A stretch of 64,000 nucleotides of DNA from Tethya wilhelma (lineage: Eukaryota; Porifera; Demospongiae; Tethyida; Tethyidae). The DNA is taken from positions 5,536,695-5,600,694 of the forward strand of contig CAXIPT010000004.1 in assembly GCA_964030475.1 (NCBI GenBank), read 5' to 3'. Of the stretch, positions 35,701 to 46,864 are shown piece by piece (the stretch's first letter is position 1; each line of letters starts with the position of its first letter). The position numbers and the translations under genes were made by a program. The notes below the pieces were generated by a model. It did not search any database and had not been told where the DNA came from. It saw nothing but the letters and a program-made list of their open reading frames with translations.

Positions 35701-38700
35701 AAGTCTTGGACAGTACCACAAATGGGACACTTCACTGGCTCTAGAGGACATACCTCCTTGTGTGCCTCTAAATCTTTGCGCTTCAAGTCTCTGACCTTAC
35801 AATTATTAGGACAATCAACTGGATACTGTGGACATTTTTGAACATGTCCTCCTCTTTCTTCACTATTTATATATGAATATGGACCACTCTCATTACATAA
35901 TTTACAATCCACCTTGCGTTGTGGGCATTCACTACCATGATCTTTCAGTTTATTGCGAAACACATACTGTCGGCATTGTTTACATTTTATTTTTAGATAT
36001 TCACACCCTTTAGCGTTTACTGACAAATGTTCCTCCAATTCTCCCAACTCGAGTATCTTTTTACATCCCTCATTTTTGTTTGAACAGTATACACGTAGCT
36101 TGTCTATCTTTCGTTGTTGTGGCAAATACATAATACGAGTAAAATTTTCACTTCGACAATGAGGACATTGTTGCTTGCGTTTTTCTGCAAACCATTGATC
36201 AAGGCAGCTACGACAGTAGCTTTGTCCACAACATTCAGTGAGTTGAGGTTCTTTCAATAGTTTCATACATATTTGACAAATATATTGGTCAGGAGGGACA
36301 TCAACCAAGTCGTATTCCATTTTGACTCATTTAACTCCAATCGAAGTGAATAAGAGATAATATTATTTATATTTCACCCATGCATGCATACACGACCTAA
36401 TTACCATTAATACCTGTTCTCCATACAATTATTATCACTCATCCAGTTTTAATTAAGAATTACCACCATTATATGAAGCTGCTTGCACCACAATATAGCT
36501 ATATTGTGTTTCCTCCTCCTTCAGCTATCATATCATGCAGATTGATAGCATGCAAAATTCATAATCATGATTACATGTTCATGCATATTCTAATGATAAT
36601 TATTATCATGATCATGCATCTTTTGATTGGTTGATCCAGTAACTGAAATGCCTTAAATGGTCATGATAGAATTAAGCTTTGTATGTCACATGACTTTGAT
36701 CCAATCAGAACTTGACTCGTTATTCTTAATTGCTTTCATCTGCATGAAGCTATAATTTTTTCCTGGAAGTTGCATTCCTGCATATGAATACATACATAAC
36801 CAGATGCACTACCGAATATAGTTCCCATGCAATACAAAATCAACACAAAATGTCACAGTTGATTGTATTATTATAGTCGACTATGCAGTTCCTTCAATGC
36901 TCTACTATATGCACCATCATGGTGCTATATATTCATGTTTTGAATGGATGTATGATATATCTTGTTCTATGCTATAATATTTTAGCATTATAATAGGTCA
37001 CTGACAATAATCGTTAATTGTCTAATGTAGCTATCATTTTCTGTAGGTATAAATTTATTTACTGGCCATGATCAAACTAGTTTAGTATGAATTCAATGCC
37101 GATATACTCTTCTTTTATCGTATTGGTCTTCATCTATTTTCCTGTGCAAATCTGAAAATATTTCACCTAACATATCATGTGTTTCTTTAATCACTTTGTC
37201 CATTTTCTTCTGTTGCTGCATGATTTGCAACTGTGTATGTCTCTCAAAATTAGTAATACCTCTATGAAATTCGTGCTTCATACGCTCTGCTGAATCAGCG
37301 AGGTGATGTTTGTTTTCATCACTGATCCGGGCCAAGCTTTCCATTACTTGCTTATGCTCTTTTCGAAGTATCTCGTATTTCTCTCTAAGCTCCTCATATG
37401 CATACTTTAGACTTGTGAGGTGTTGCTCGGTATTTTTCATGTGGTCTTCATAGTCTTTTCTCACTATGTCTTGTCTGCATCCTTGTTTACGGAATGGACA
37501 CTCCACCGGCTCTAGAGGACACACCTCCTTGTGTACCTCTAAATCTTTGCGCTTCAAGTCTCTGGCAGTACCGCAATTTCTGGGACAATCTACTGGATAC
37601 TCTTTACATTGCAAAATATGTTTTCCTTTTTCGTTGCTAGTTATATACGAATATGCACCACTCTCATTACATAATAAGCAGTTTACCTTGCGTTGTGGGC
37701 ATTCACTATTATAATGATCTTTCAGTTTGTTGCGAAACACCCACTGTTTGCACTGATTACATTCTATTTTAATATATTCACACCCTTCAGAGTTCACTGA
37801 TGACAAATGTTCCTCTAATTCTCCCAACTCAAGTATCTTTTTACATCCCTCATTTTTGTTTAAACAGTACACTCGTAGCTTGTTTATCTCCCTTTGTTGT
37901 GGCAAGTAAGTAATATGTGTGAATTTTTTGCAGTGACATTTAATTTCAGGGCACTGTTTCTTGCCATCAAGACAGGTACGGCAGTAGCTTTGTCCACAGC
38001 ATTCAGTGAGATGAGGTTCTTTCAATACTTTTTTACATAACTGACAGATGTATTCCGCAGGGATAGAATCAACAAATTTTATGTCCATTTTGACATCACC
38101 TATATAGAACGATTCATCTGTAAACAAACTGCTTAGTAACTCTTAGCTCATTTTATTCATCCCCCTAAACAGATAATCTTTGGATAAAAAAATTCATCAT
38201 TACTTAAATATAATCGTGATTGCTCAATTATGCTTAGTATTTGCATGCCTTTAAATGGTCAAAATGGAAGCTGCATGAATCACATGACTTTATCCATCCA
38301 TGATACTATTGTCTAATACAGTGAGTCTTTGAGTCATGGTCTCACTGTCTAGCACTTAAAGTGTACCATTTGCGACACAGCCTCCTTCCTAGGCGAATGG
38401 ATAGCTACACAGCCAGATTGGCAGCCTCTGACCAGCCCGCTTGCGGCCTCAGTTGAGTTGTAGGCTCAGACTCATTTCAATAAGTTTGCCTATAACAAGA
38501 GTAAATATAATAAGGCGTTTATCTATACTATTAGCATGATCCTGTGAATGAAGATCCTTCACTCAGGCTTGCTAAATGATGTTTCCATCTGACTAGTTTA
38601 TTCATAACAGCATATTTTATATCATGTGTTTACATTGTATCATATACTACATTAATAAATGGTTTGTTGTTTGTGCTATTTTGCATATACCATATTATTA

Positions 38701-41700
38701 ATGAGGAAAAATAATCTAATGGTGTGGTGAAGTGTATGGCTAATGTTACCAACTTAATGATATTCATTATGGTAAAGTTTAAAACCTTAAGGCGAAAGAC
38801 CTTCCTATATACAGAAATTCTATCATGATGTGCCAAAACCCATATTAACACTTTAATAGAAATTGAGCATAATTTGTTATATTATATTATATGCTTAATT
38901 GATTTTATAATATGGTGGGGCTCGATCATTATGTGAGTGGCATATATAATTATGTGCAAAAATTTGTAGAAATGGCTATTTATATCCTTTAGTTATTTTT
39001 CTCAGATGGTCGCAGTGTGTTTGATGCTACATCCACTGAACCCTCTGCCCGTACCTCCAAGAGGGTGTCCAACGCCTCTTTCATGGGTCTCCCCAGCACC
39101 CCTCCTTCATCTCTTGCGCCTGTCTACACCATACCAACTGACACTGGTATGAATGCTTGATCATTTGGTATTGTAAATTAAACAATTACCCTTATGATAT
39201 GTCCATTTTCAATAATATTATCATAATTTATATCATTGTTTTTTCCCTCTGTAGATACTGATGGCTTGCTCTCTCAGGCTATTTTGGTGGGTGATTTTGA
39301 AGCTGCTGTTGATATCTGCATCAGTGCTGACAGAATGGTTAGTTTTAAACTGCTTTACTCTGAAACACAGTAATTAAGTTTCACAAAAACTTTGTGATTC
39401 ATTCACAACAATAAAAAGGTTATTTCAGTGAAAATTTTGTTCAATGAGATCTCTATTTGCAAAGCTCTTACTCTGTGAAGCTTGCCTCGCTACTAATTCT
39501 ATTTGTAACAATAAAAACTATGAATAATTATCTTTTATCATTTTAAGTATAATGTACCTTTATTGTATACTCCAGACATTATCTTATTTTTTATTATTAA
39601 TTTTATTATTAATATTGCTTTACAGCATGTGCATAATAAAAAGAGACTAGCTGCATGAATACATGAGGGTGGGTTGTAAGAGAAATATATGCACATGATA
39701 ATGGACAACTATGAAATAGTAGCCAGTTTTAAAACTAAATATTACAACAACAAAACTATTATATTATTGTGAATCAATGATTAGCTGGTTGCAGTTAATT
39801 GTCTTGGTGGCAGAGTTGAGCATTTGTAACAGGGACAACAAAAGTGAAAAGTGCATAGGTTTTGATCATTGAAATTGTTCAAAAAGTGAGTCCAGAATAA
39901 TTGTTTGAGCTGTGCCATGATCGTGTCATGCGAAAGTGACAAATCAATTGTTGGGAGCATGTTCTATAAGCGTGGGAGCCGGTTAAAATAGAAATGCCTG
40001 GCTTTGTTGGATTTGTTAAATGGTTGAGTTAGTTTATGGTTAGCCCCTGATCTCGTGGGGTTCCTATTGAAGGAGATAAATTCGGATATGTCAAATGATG
40101 GACAAGGCTGCTGGAGACATTTGATGGAAAAGCTAATATATCATTGAGTTCAAGGATCATCATTAGAAGTAATAGTTTGAGAGCTTTCAAGCGGTTTTTG
40201 TAGTCTGAGGTGAAGTCGCTCAAGATAAACTTAGTTGCACGTCTCTGGACACTTTCTAATGCAGCAATGTCCAATATTTCAAATCAATGTTTTTTCGGCA
40301 TGTTGCGCTTATTGTTACTGTTGATTTTTGTATGTTACAGGCTGAAGCTCTCATTCTTGCTGTGGCTGGTGGTTCAGATCTGTTGCAGAGAACCCAGCAA
40401 GTTTTCTTCCAGAAGAAACAGAACAAAGTCACAAAGGTTAGTGCATGAACAAATACAGCAATACATACTAGCTGTAGCTTCAGATGTTTGTCACAAATTT
40501 CGTGGAAGTATAATTATGGCAGCTGGCCATTAATGTATACCTAGCTTACATGAGTTTACTGCATTATATTGACTGTTTGTGTGTTTGTATACACATACCC
40601 AATCTCAGCTGATGTCCTCTGTTATCAACCACAACTGGACTGACATTGCCCGCTATGGCTCTCTAGAGAACTGGAAGGAAGTGCTGGCTGCTCTTGTGAC
40701 CTACGCCGGACCTGAAGACTTTGCTTCTCTGTGTGGTCAGTAGATCAATACTTAGATGTACATGTCCTAGTTCTCAAGGCTAGGTATATCTGAGTTGGTA
40801 ATTTTTTCTAGATGCTTGCCTGAGCGAAGTCATCCTTAACTTTGGAATGTTTATTAGGATTAGACTGTTTGAACTTTCATGTATGCTTAGCTATGCTCTT
40901 TTTCCAATGGTTTCATGACTACATATTGTTTATACTATAACAAAATCAAGTGTGATTTTTTATACTTACATGTTTGTTATTTGTTTTGCAGATCTTCTTG
41001 GTCAGCGTCTTGAGACTGAGATGGATGGTCGATATCGTGACAATGCCAGCCTCTGTTACATCTGTTCTGGAAATGTGGAGAAGTTTGTTGAATGTTGGTA
41101 AGAACCAAGAGATTCACAGTAGCTCATGTGACTACACAACCTTACATTTTTAACCCAGAGTTGGTACGACACGAGTGCACCCTTGCTGAGCTAGCAGGTG
41201 GCCGGGTGCATGTGATCAACTCTCATTGTGAAGTATTGCAATCACATGATTAGAATGCAATTAATGGACTTGCCAGCTCAGCAAAGGCGCACTCATGTCA
41301 TACCTCCTCTGTTTTTAACCTTTTTTTTTTATTTGAACTCATAAGATTACTAACGGTAGCTTTTGGTTTCGAAGAAGATATTTATGTCAGAGGAGTCTCC
41401 ATGGAAACTGGGCTAACTAACAGTAGCTTCATTTTAAACCCTCCTATATACCACTTGCATGCAGTATAGTTTTAGGAATTTTGTCAATCATTCTCAAATA
41501 GACCTTGTGGAAAAATTGGTAAAGGTTGTTAACTTAAAAAAATACAAATTTTGAAAGATGCAATTGTGCAAGAAATATATAAGTCTACAGAAACAATTTG
41601 AGAAATTTACCTCTTATCACTCATTTTGTTTTTTCTCCAATTGTGTAGGAACTCCACTGCTGACTCTTCCTCCAGTGGTCTCACCAATGGCAGTCCACTG

Positions 41701-43578
41701 GTCCTTCAAGATCTGATTGAGAAGGTAGTACTCCTGAGGAAAGCTGTGGAGAAGGAGAGAAAGCAGTTTGACCCAACTTCTAGCAACACTCTCAATGAGA
41801 AGCTGAGGCTCTATTCAAACCTGTTGGCATCTCAAGGCTCCCTTGGAACTGCACTCAGCTACTTGCAGCAAGGCATTGGGAACAGCGTAAGTTAATGTAA
41901 ACAAAATCTCTTCCGAATCAATCACTTTTTTAAACAAATCCCTTAGCAAAGCAACAAAAATTTTTTAAACTACAAGCTTGAATTATGATTGTCACTACCA
42001 TATAGCGGGAAATTTTCGTGGGGAAAAAATTTTTGCGTTTTCGTCTTGAATAGAAATTCGCGGGGAAAATTTTCGTGGATTGCGTCTCAACTTTACGTGA
42101 CGACCACTTACCTTACAAATTTCGTGGGGGAAAATTTTCGCGGAAAGCTGCCAAACCGTGAAATTCGCAAAAATTTCCCCCCACGAAGATTTCCCGCTAT
42201 ACGGTAGTCAGCTCGTACCCAGGCTCCTTCCTCCTCAAAAAGTATATGGAAGGAGGGGGCCTAGGTTTGTGGTTATAATGATTTTGGTTCTAGCTTGCAG
42301 TCAAGAGAGAGAGGGCGAGACCGTAGAGACATGAGTACGAGGCTATGGATTAATTGTTATCATTTTATTCTTGTTTTTCCGTTTCACAGAAGTCTGGTGT
42401 CATACTCCACGACCGTCTCTATCAAGCCTCGTCAGCTACTTCCCAGCCTCGCCCCCAATTTCCTTTCACTTCTGTCAACATCAGCCCCCCACGAGCTCCG
42501 GAACCCGTCCAACCTACTCCGACCCAGCAACCACAGCCGACTGGTGGTGTGATAAGAGACCAAGGAACCCCTTCCGCTCAACCTGGCACTACCACACAAC
42601 CTATACAACCAGGTCAAGGTGTCGTTGGGGTTGGTGGAAGTGCCAACCCTTACACCCGTTCGGTGCAGCCTGGTGCTATGGGTGGTGGTGGTATGACTGG
42701 CACCACTGTCGGACCGATGGGTACTGTGCCCGACGGATACGGGCCTGGTATTGGAGGAGTTTTGCAGCCGACTGTTCAACCCGGCCCGACCGATTTTCCC
42801 GGAACCCAACCTGATGGTGCACGCATTGGTATCTTCAATCCGACACTGGCAAAGCAGGATGTGGGTGTGGCTACTTCTACTGTGGCTCCTCCCCCTCCGA
42901 GAAGTAACAATGGGATGTATAATACTGATACCCTAACATCGTGGAACGATCCTCCTACACTGAAGGCAAAGAAGGTACAAAAAATGAGTTTTATGTTGTG
43001 TCATGGTATCCCTGAGGAACAATGACTTTGAGAGCATTTTTTGTGAGAACAAGACAGTATTAATCTGTATGGACTGACAAAATTAATTATTCATAAATTA
43101 TTACAGGAAGACCGTTTTCTTATGTGTGCAAAGCTTATAACAGTATTTTTGTTCTGAGTTTGATTTTACCAGGTTGCACTGGTCAAAGTGTGTGACTTGT
43201 ATTATCATCAAAATCGAAACCACTGAGATATTAGTTTGAGTAAATAAATCTCTCTAAATATGTTTTGTCATTTTTACCTGTAGACATCTGCTCCTCCTAC
43301 CACTCCCATGGCCCCTATCATGGCACCTGTGATGAATCCTGTCCAGCCACAACAGGAAATACAACAGCAGCCACACCCACATGCTCCGCCCAATGTTCAG
43401 GATCCTCAAACGCAGGCTGTGCCATCACCCGTGCAGAAAAAGGTAAGGAATTGTATATAGTTAGTTTTGATGTCTCTAATAGAATATTTTTGTTTGGTAA
43501 TGATGGTCAAAGTTAAAAGCAACATTGCATTCATGTCACTGACTCACAGCAATGTATAGGTCTACAATACATACACAT

Positions 43579-43646
<68 letters not shown>

Positions 43647-44776
43647 CTTATAAATTTAAGCCTCCCAGTATTGCTGCTCCTGTTGTCCAAAAGGCACCAA
43701 TCCCCCAGGAACACATCCCAATGGTCCAGGCCTTTGATGGAATGCTAGAGAGGTGCAAGGCAGCTGCCTCCACCACTGTGAGTTTAATTCCCGCACTAAA
43801 CGTCACAGCATGCAGTTGGCAATGTTGTTGTTTATGGTACACTTGTAAGTATGTCCTGCAGATGATTATGCGATACCTATAGTACTTTTCTGTGAAATTG
43901 AACTTATAGTACCCTTAATTAATGACACCATTTCCTGCCATGGTCTTGCTTCTTCCAGGTGATAAGGAGGAAGCTTGATGACATTGCAAAGAAGCTCTCT
44001 ATTCTCTATGACCTGCTCAGGGAGTCCAGGGTATAACCATGCAACCACATATACTAGCACGTATATTAATTTTAACTTCAATGTACTATGGTTACATGTG
44101 TAGATGTGTGTGTGTGTCACATAGAAGTAAGCATGATATTGTTAAAACCTAAAGACTCTCAGGCGACATTAGTGATTGGTATATGCATGTAGAAACCAAT
44201 ATAGTTTACATTAATCTCGAAAGACAATTGTTTGCTTATACGAAAAATAAACCCATGCATGTCAATTCTATAATTGTGCATAGTGTCCTGCTTAGCTCAT
44301 GCAATCATAAATAGTGGGATTGTAACCATGGAAAGCAATGTAGGCATGCATATTTTCCTTTAGCCACAAAGTCTGTTGTGATATATGTTTGATTGGGAAA
44401 GGTCTAGAGGTTAAGTAATTAACCACTGGCCTGATGTTTTTGTGACCAATGTGAATGTTATTGTTTCTACCTACAGCTGTCTGTGGAGGTACTTCAAGGC
44501 CTTCATTACATTGCACAAGGTACATGTGTGTTGATATGAACTGTAGCTGTGTACGTCCATATACCTACTTTCACTTTCTCATCTATAAAGAATTTTGTTT
44601 ATGCATAGGCTTTAGAGTCCATCAGCATGTGCTCGTACATATGTGTTGTCGCCCACATTTTCTGTATGGAAACCACATGATTGTATAGCTACTGTAATAA
44701 TTAATAGAGTGTAATATGCCATATATAGGATTTTAATCATATACACCATGCACAAACGTCGCCACATACTCACACT

Positions 44777-44830
<54 letters not shown>

Positions 44831-44966
44831 TGCCCAGACCATGAACTACCAGGATGCATTGGCAAGGTACAATCACATGGTAGGCTCTGGAAATTTCTCT
44901 GAAATCAGCAGCTTTATGCCCGGCATTAAAGCTCTGTTTCAGCTTGGAACCCAGCTCAGGGTCTAG
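26757..44966 (+). CDS. SEC31: SEC31, outer COPII coat subunit (5' exons missing)
   Basis: Exons: 26757-26945, 31225-31392, 31649-31807, 32123-32260, 33867-34076, 34240-34314, 34462-34663, 39006-39146, 39255-39337, 40341-40436, 40609-40735, 40992-41097, 41649-41886, 42390-42974, 43284-43442, 43661-43777, 43959-44030, 44477-44519 and 44830-44966 (stop TAG). Every junction is GT-AG and in phase. Early exons code WD40 repeats with the SEC31 signatures [12 protein letters not shown] and [15 protein letters not shown]. Next come the [14 protein letters not shown] linker, the helical ACE1 region ([52 protein letters not shown]) and a Pro/Gln/Gly-rich stretch with SWNDPP, which matches the SEC23/SEC13-24 recruiting region. 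A helical C-terminus ends [19 protein letters not shown]. About 165 N-terminal residues are absent. The product shapes ER-to-Golgi vesicles. Confidence 0.93.
26946..28039. other. SEC31 intron, upstream part
   Basis: Intron sequence 3' of the first visible SEC31 exon. No gene is recognised. It is AT-rich with short duplications such as gctcaattgcattaa (twice near 27480-27515). Confidence 0.5.
28040..29401 (-). pseudogene. Nested type II single-pass coiled-coil membrane protein (frame disturbed once)
   Basis: It lies inside a SEC31 intron on the opposite strand. The main exon (to 28405) and a last exon (28285-28040) are joined by a 119-bp GT-AG intron in phase 0. The N-terminal cytoplasmic part has tandem units of about 30 residues built on YQSLGxGDKPSEY..VTSM.EN. 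One hydrophobic span ([20 protein letters not shown]) is followed by a heptad-like stretch ([20 protein letters not shown]) and a Cys-containing ectodomain. The first ~75 codons (29401 to about 29170) are in a different frame from the rest, so there is a 1-bp indel, an error or an unseen very short intron. The function is unknown. Confidence 0.5.
29402..31224. other. SEC31 intron, downstream part, with a MITE arm
   Basis: No gene. 30663-30786 carries one arm of the MITE family seen complete at 55.1-55.5 kb. A short (AC)n lies at 30424-30438. A single n lies at 30596. Confidence 0.5.
30663..30786. repeat. Solo terminal arm of a MITE family
   Basis: It matches the right arm of the elements at 32.3 kb and 55.1-55.5 kb (gaagtagtcatgtgccgaaa, then ttttaccgcactgcccattc, ending ttttactacttgta). 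No partner arm is found nearby. Confidence 0.7.
32300..32672. mobile_element. MITE with ~110-bp terminal inverted repeats, right end in gap
   Basis: The left arm 32303-32410 (caagtagtaaaaatttc ... ggcacatgactacttcattt) is the reverse complement of 32586-32672. The right arm runs into the run of n. It lies in a SEC31 intron. Confidence 0.8.
32673..33079. other. Assembly gap (407 n)
   Basis: A run of n immediately after a MITE arm that also occurs elsewhere. The repeat probably stopped the assembly. It lies within an intron of SEC31, and no coding sequence appears lost because the flanking exons join in phase and match the family. Confidence 0.95.
33327..33418 (+). tRNA. tRNA-like Pol III unit, probably a SINE or tRNA pseudogene
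   Basis: A seven-pair acceptor arm GGGTAAT/GTTACCC (last pair G-U), a near A box cagctgagtgg (33339-33349), loop ttgcaaa with GCA in the anticodon position, perfect B box ggttcgaatcc (33382-33392) and a T-run terminator (33409-33418). The anticodon stem does not pair, so it is not a credible functional tRNA-Cys. Confidence 0.45.
33487..33735 (+). repeat. Minisatellite, ~35-bp unit
   Basis: About seven degenerate copies of a unit like gtgcagtttgtccctatcatcacaggggtct, lying in a SEC31 intron. Confidence 0.8.
34664..35063. other. SEC31 intron before the nested RING genes
   Basis: AT-rich intron sequence downstream of the first nested RING gene. No gene is seen. Confidence 0.5.
35064..36320 (-). 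CDS. RING / TRAF-type zinc-finger protein, nested in SEC31 intron
   Basis: A 418-residue single-exon ORF. A RING finger at about 15-55 ([20 protein letters not shown], then CRSCLDQW and CPHCR) suggests E3 ubiquitin ligase activity. Cys/His-rich TRAF-type zinc fingers follow (about 75-300). They include four tandem units of about 25 residues built on [19 protein letters not shown], each with a following CGTAR-type Cys pair. A coiled coil at about 300-400 ([20 protein letters not shown]) would oligomerise the protein. There is no MATH domain, so it is TRAF-like rather than a standard TRAF. It may act in ubiquitin signalling near receptors. It is paired with the similar gene at 37093-38088. Confidence 0.88.
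   Translation of the reverse strand: MEYDLVDVPPDQYICQICMKLLKEPQLTECCGQSYCRSCLDQWFAEKRKQQCPHCRSENFTRIMYLPQQRKIDKLRVYCSNKNEGCKKILELGELEEHLSVNAKGCEYLKIKCKQCRQYVFRNKLKDHGSECPQRKVDCKLCNESGPYSYINSEERGGHVQKCPQYPVDCPNNCKVRDLKRKDLEAHKEVCPLEPVKCPICGTVQDLKRNDLEAHKEVCPLEPVGCPRNCGTARDLKRKDLEAHKEACPLELVGCPRNCGTARDLKRKDLKVHKEVCPLEPVECPFHKQGCRQDIVRKDYEDHMKNTEQHLTSLKYAYEELREKYEMLIKEHKMLQDRHRMVTDEHKMIRRMLEDHHRHELEEQNMQKVLKGFERDTERRITEQCDEMKQNLIQSFSELHRRIDNMNGERFDKRRHRY
36321..37092. other. Spacer between the nested RING genes
   Basis: AT-rich, with several ATGCAT runs. No gene or repeat family is recognised. It contains the promoter of the 35064-36320 gene, but no element is identified. Confidence 0.5.
37093..38088 (-). 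CDS. RING / TRAF-type zinc-finger protein, paralogue with one repeat unit
   Basis: The start at 38088 ([10 protein letters not shown]) is chosen to match [10 protein letters not shown] of the neighbour; an upstream in-frame ATG exists at 38127. The RING ([20 protein letters not shown], then [20 protein letters not shown]) is shortened in its second half compared with the neighbour, so ligase activity is uncertain. TRAF zinc fingers follow with a single [19 protein letters not shown] unit instead of four, then [20 protein letters not shown] and a long coiled coil. No MATH domain is present. Several blocks are nearly identical to the neighbour at DNA level, indicating recent duplication or conversion. 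Confidence 0.85.
   Translation of the reverse strand: MDIKFVDSIPAEYICQLCKKVLKEPHLTECCGQSYCRTCLDGKKQCPEIKCHCKKFTHITYLPQQREINKLRVYCLNKNEGCKKILELGELEEHLSSVNSEGCEYIKIECNQCKQWVFRNKLKDHYNSECPQRKVNCLLCNESGAYSYITSNEKGKHILQCKEYPVDCPRNCGTARDLKRKDLEVHKEVCPLEPVECPFRKQGCRQDIVRKDYEDHMKNTEQHLTSLKYAYEELREKYEILRKEHKQVMESLARISDENKHHLADSAERMKHEFHRGITNFERHTQLQIMQQQKKMDKVIKETHDMLGEIFSDLHRKIDEDQYDKRRVYRH
38128..39005. other. SEC31 intron after the nested RING genes
   Basis: No gene is seen. It is AT-rich and ends at the acceptor of the exon at 39006. Confidence 0.5.
39780..40290 (-). mobile_element. LINE reverse-transcriptase 3' fragment
   Basis: The minus-strand ORF 40274-40029 reads [17 protein letters not shown], then [16 protein letters not shown]. 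These are hallmarks of the C-terminal end of RT ORFs in Jockey/CR1-like non-LTR retrotransposons. Degraded continuation extends to about 39790. It is a dead 5'-truncated insertion inside a SEC31 intron, opposite in strand to the host gene. Borders are approximate. Confidence 0.75.
41147..41320. mobile_element. Mutator-like MITE with 9-bp target duplication
   Basis: Element 41156-41311 (156 bp). Inverted ends of about 43 bp (cagagttggtacgacac... versus reverse complement cagaggaggtatgacat...) share the block tttgctgagct or ttgctgagct. It is flanked by perfect direct repeats tttttaacc at 41147-41155 and 41312-41320. A 9-bp duplication points to a Mutator-type transposase. It is non-coding and lies in a SEC31 intron. 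Confidence 0.85.
41992..42210. mobile_element. MITE with 3-bp target duplication
   Basis: The inverted ends ctaccatatagcggg (41995-42009) and cccgctatacggtag (42193-42207) are followed inward by complementary aaattttcgtgggg-type sequence. TCA is duplicated on both sides (41992-41994 and 42208-42210). A 3-bp duplication fits PIF/Harbinger-like elements. Solo ends of the same repeat (ctatacggtag) lie near 1577 and 10075. Confidence 0.8.
42200..42389. other. SEC31 intron remainder with a small inverted repeat
   Basis: cccaggctccttcctcc and ggaaggagggggcctaggt form a short hairpin similar to the repeat at 47.6 kb. Nothing else is recognised. Confidence 0.45.
43577..43644 (+). repeat. (AC)n microsatellite before a SEC31 acceptor
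   Basis: About 34 dinucleotide units ending 16 bases before the exon at 43661. Confidence 0.95.
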
Positions 44967-45620
44967 AGCATTATTGTATCTATGAGAGAATGATAAACTA
45001 TCTAGTATGAAAAAACTTAACTATAATTTTAACTGTATATATAATAAGACCTAGGCTTACTATAATTATTGGTATTATTTTTTTTTCACTGCATGATCTG
45101 CCATGCAAGTGAATAGTGTCAATTGTATTTGAAATTAACTTGCCATAATAACTTGCGCAGTGACAGTCAAGTACAGCAGTTGTACATGAGTAGAGCGATC
45201 ACGATACAATTTGAGTCTATAGACCTTAAGGAATGATATTTGTAGTGATCATGGTATATAATGTCTGGTTTATAACGTAAAGGAATTTTTTAAGAATCCT
45301 GTTTTTTAAAAGTGAACGCACTATAATAGTATGTATTTGTCAATCAAAAACATTTTTTTGTTGTGGAAAAGTTTTGTGTTGTTTACTAATAAATAATTAT
45401 TATTTTGTTATTATATTTTAGTCCTAAACTATGAGCTTTAACTCTCAACATTATTATGTATTGTGTGCCTGTAGACTCTAAGTAATTAAGGTTATCGTCA
45501 ACCTATATGTGTATACTTGACTGGTAAAAATTTCTATACTGCAGGCATCTCGCCTCGTTCCCATGCAGGCTCCCTCTCCGGAAATGAAAAGGAATTATTT
45601 CTCTCGTGCTTAATTTCCGG

Positions 45621-45621
<1 letters not shown>
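43577..45621 (+). repeat. Tandem duplication, copy 1 (SEC31 3' end)
   Basis: Copy 1 of a roughly 2-kb unit covering the last four SEC31 exons and about 650 bp of 3' flank. Copy 2 is 45622-47676. The two look identical apart from the lengths of the AC tracts. Confidence 0.9.
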
Positions 45622-45655
<34 letters not shown>

Positions 45656-45669
45656 CTTATAAATTTAAG

Positions 45670-46785
45670 CCTCCCAGTATTGCTGCTCCTGTTGTCCAAA
45701 AGGCACCAATCCCCCAGGAACACATCCCAATGGTCCAGGCCTTTGATGGAATGCTAGAGAGGTGCAAGGCAGCTGCCTCCACCACTGTGAGTTTAATTCC
45801 CGCACTAAACGTCACAGCATGCAGTTGGCAATGTTGTTGTTTATGGTACACTTGTAAGTATGTCCTGCAGATGATTATGCGATACCTATAGTACTTTTCT
45901 GTGAAATTGAACTTATAGTACCCTTAATTAATGACACCATTTCCTGCCATGGTCTTGCTTCTTCCAGGTGATAAGGAGGAAGCTTGATGACATTGCAAAG
46001 AAGCTCTCTATTCTCTATGACCTGCTCAGGGAGTCCAGGGTATAACCATGCAACCACATATACTAGCACGTATATTAATTTTAACTTCAATGTACTATGG
46101 TTACATGTGTAGATGTGTGTGTGTGTCACATAGAAGTAAGCATGATATTGTTAAAACCTAAAGACTCTCAGGCGACATTAGTGATTGGTATATGCATGTA
46201 GAAACCAATATAGTTTACATTAATCTCGAAAGACAATTGTTTGCTTATACGAAAAATAAACCCATGCATGTCAATTCTATAATTGTGCATAGTGTCCTGC
46301 TTAGCTCATGCAATCATAAATAGTGGGATTGTAACCATGGAAAGCAATGTAGGCATGCATATTTTCCTTTAGCCACAAAGTCTGTTGTGATATATGTTTG
46401 ATTGGGAAAGGTCTAGAGGTTAAGTAATTAACCACTGGCCTGATGTTTTTGTGACCAATGTGAATGTTATTGTTTCTACCTACAGCTGTCTGTGGAGGTA
46501 CTTCAAGGCCTTCATTACATTGCACAAGGTACATGTGTGTTGATATGAACTGTAGCTGTGTACGTCCATATACCTACTTTCACTTTCTCATCTATAAAGA
46601 ATTTTGTTTATGCATAGGCTTTAGAGTCCATCAGCATGTGCTCGTACATATGTGTTGTCGCCCACATTTTCTGTATGGAAACCACATGATTGTATAGCTA
46701 CTGTAATAATTAATAGAGTGTAATATGCCATATATAGGATTTTAATCATATACACCATGCACAAACGTCGCCACATACTCACACT

Positions 46786-46864
<79 letters not shown>

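Noticed and set aside
35437..35841. Plus-strand ORFs opposite the TRAF-like zinc-finger repeats
   Set aside because: They are antisense shadows of the repeated coding units and lack any domain.
42371..42814. Alternative-frame ORFs over the Pro/Gln-rich SEC31 exon
   Set aside because: They are shadow frames. The 42390-42974 frame has in-phase splice sites and the SEC31 SWNDPP motif.
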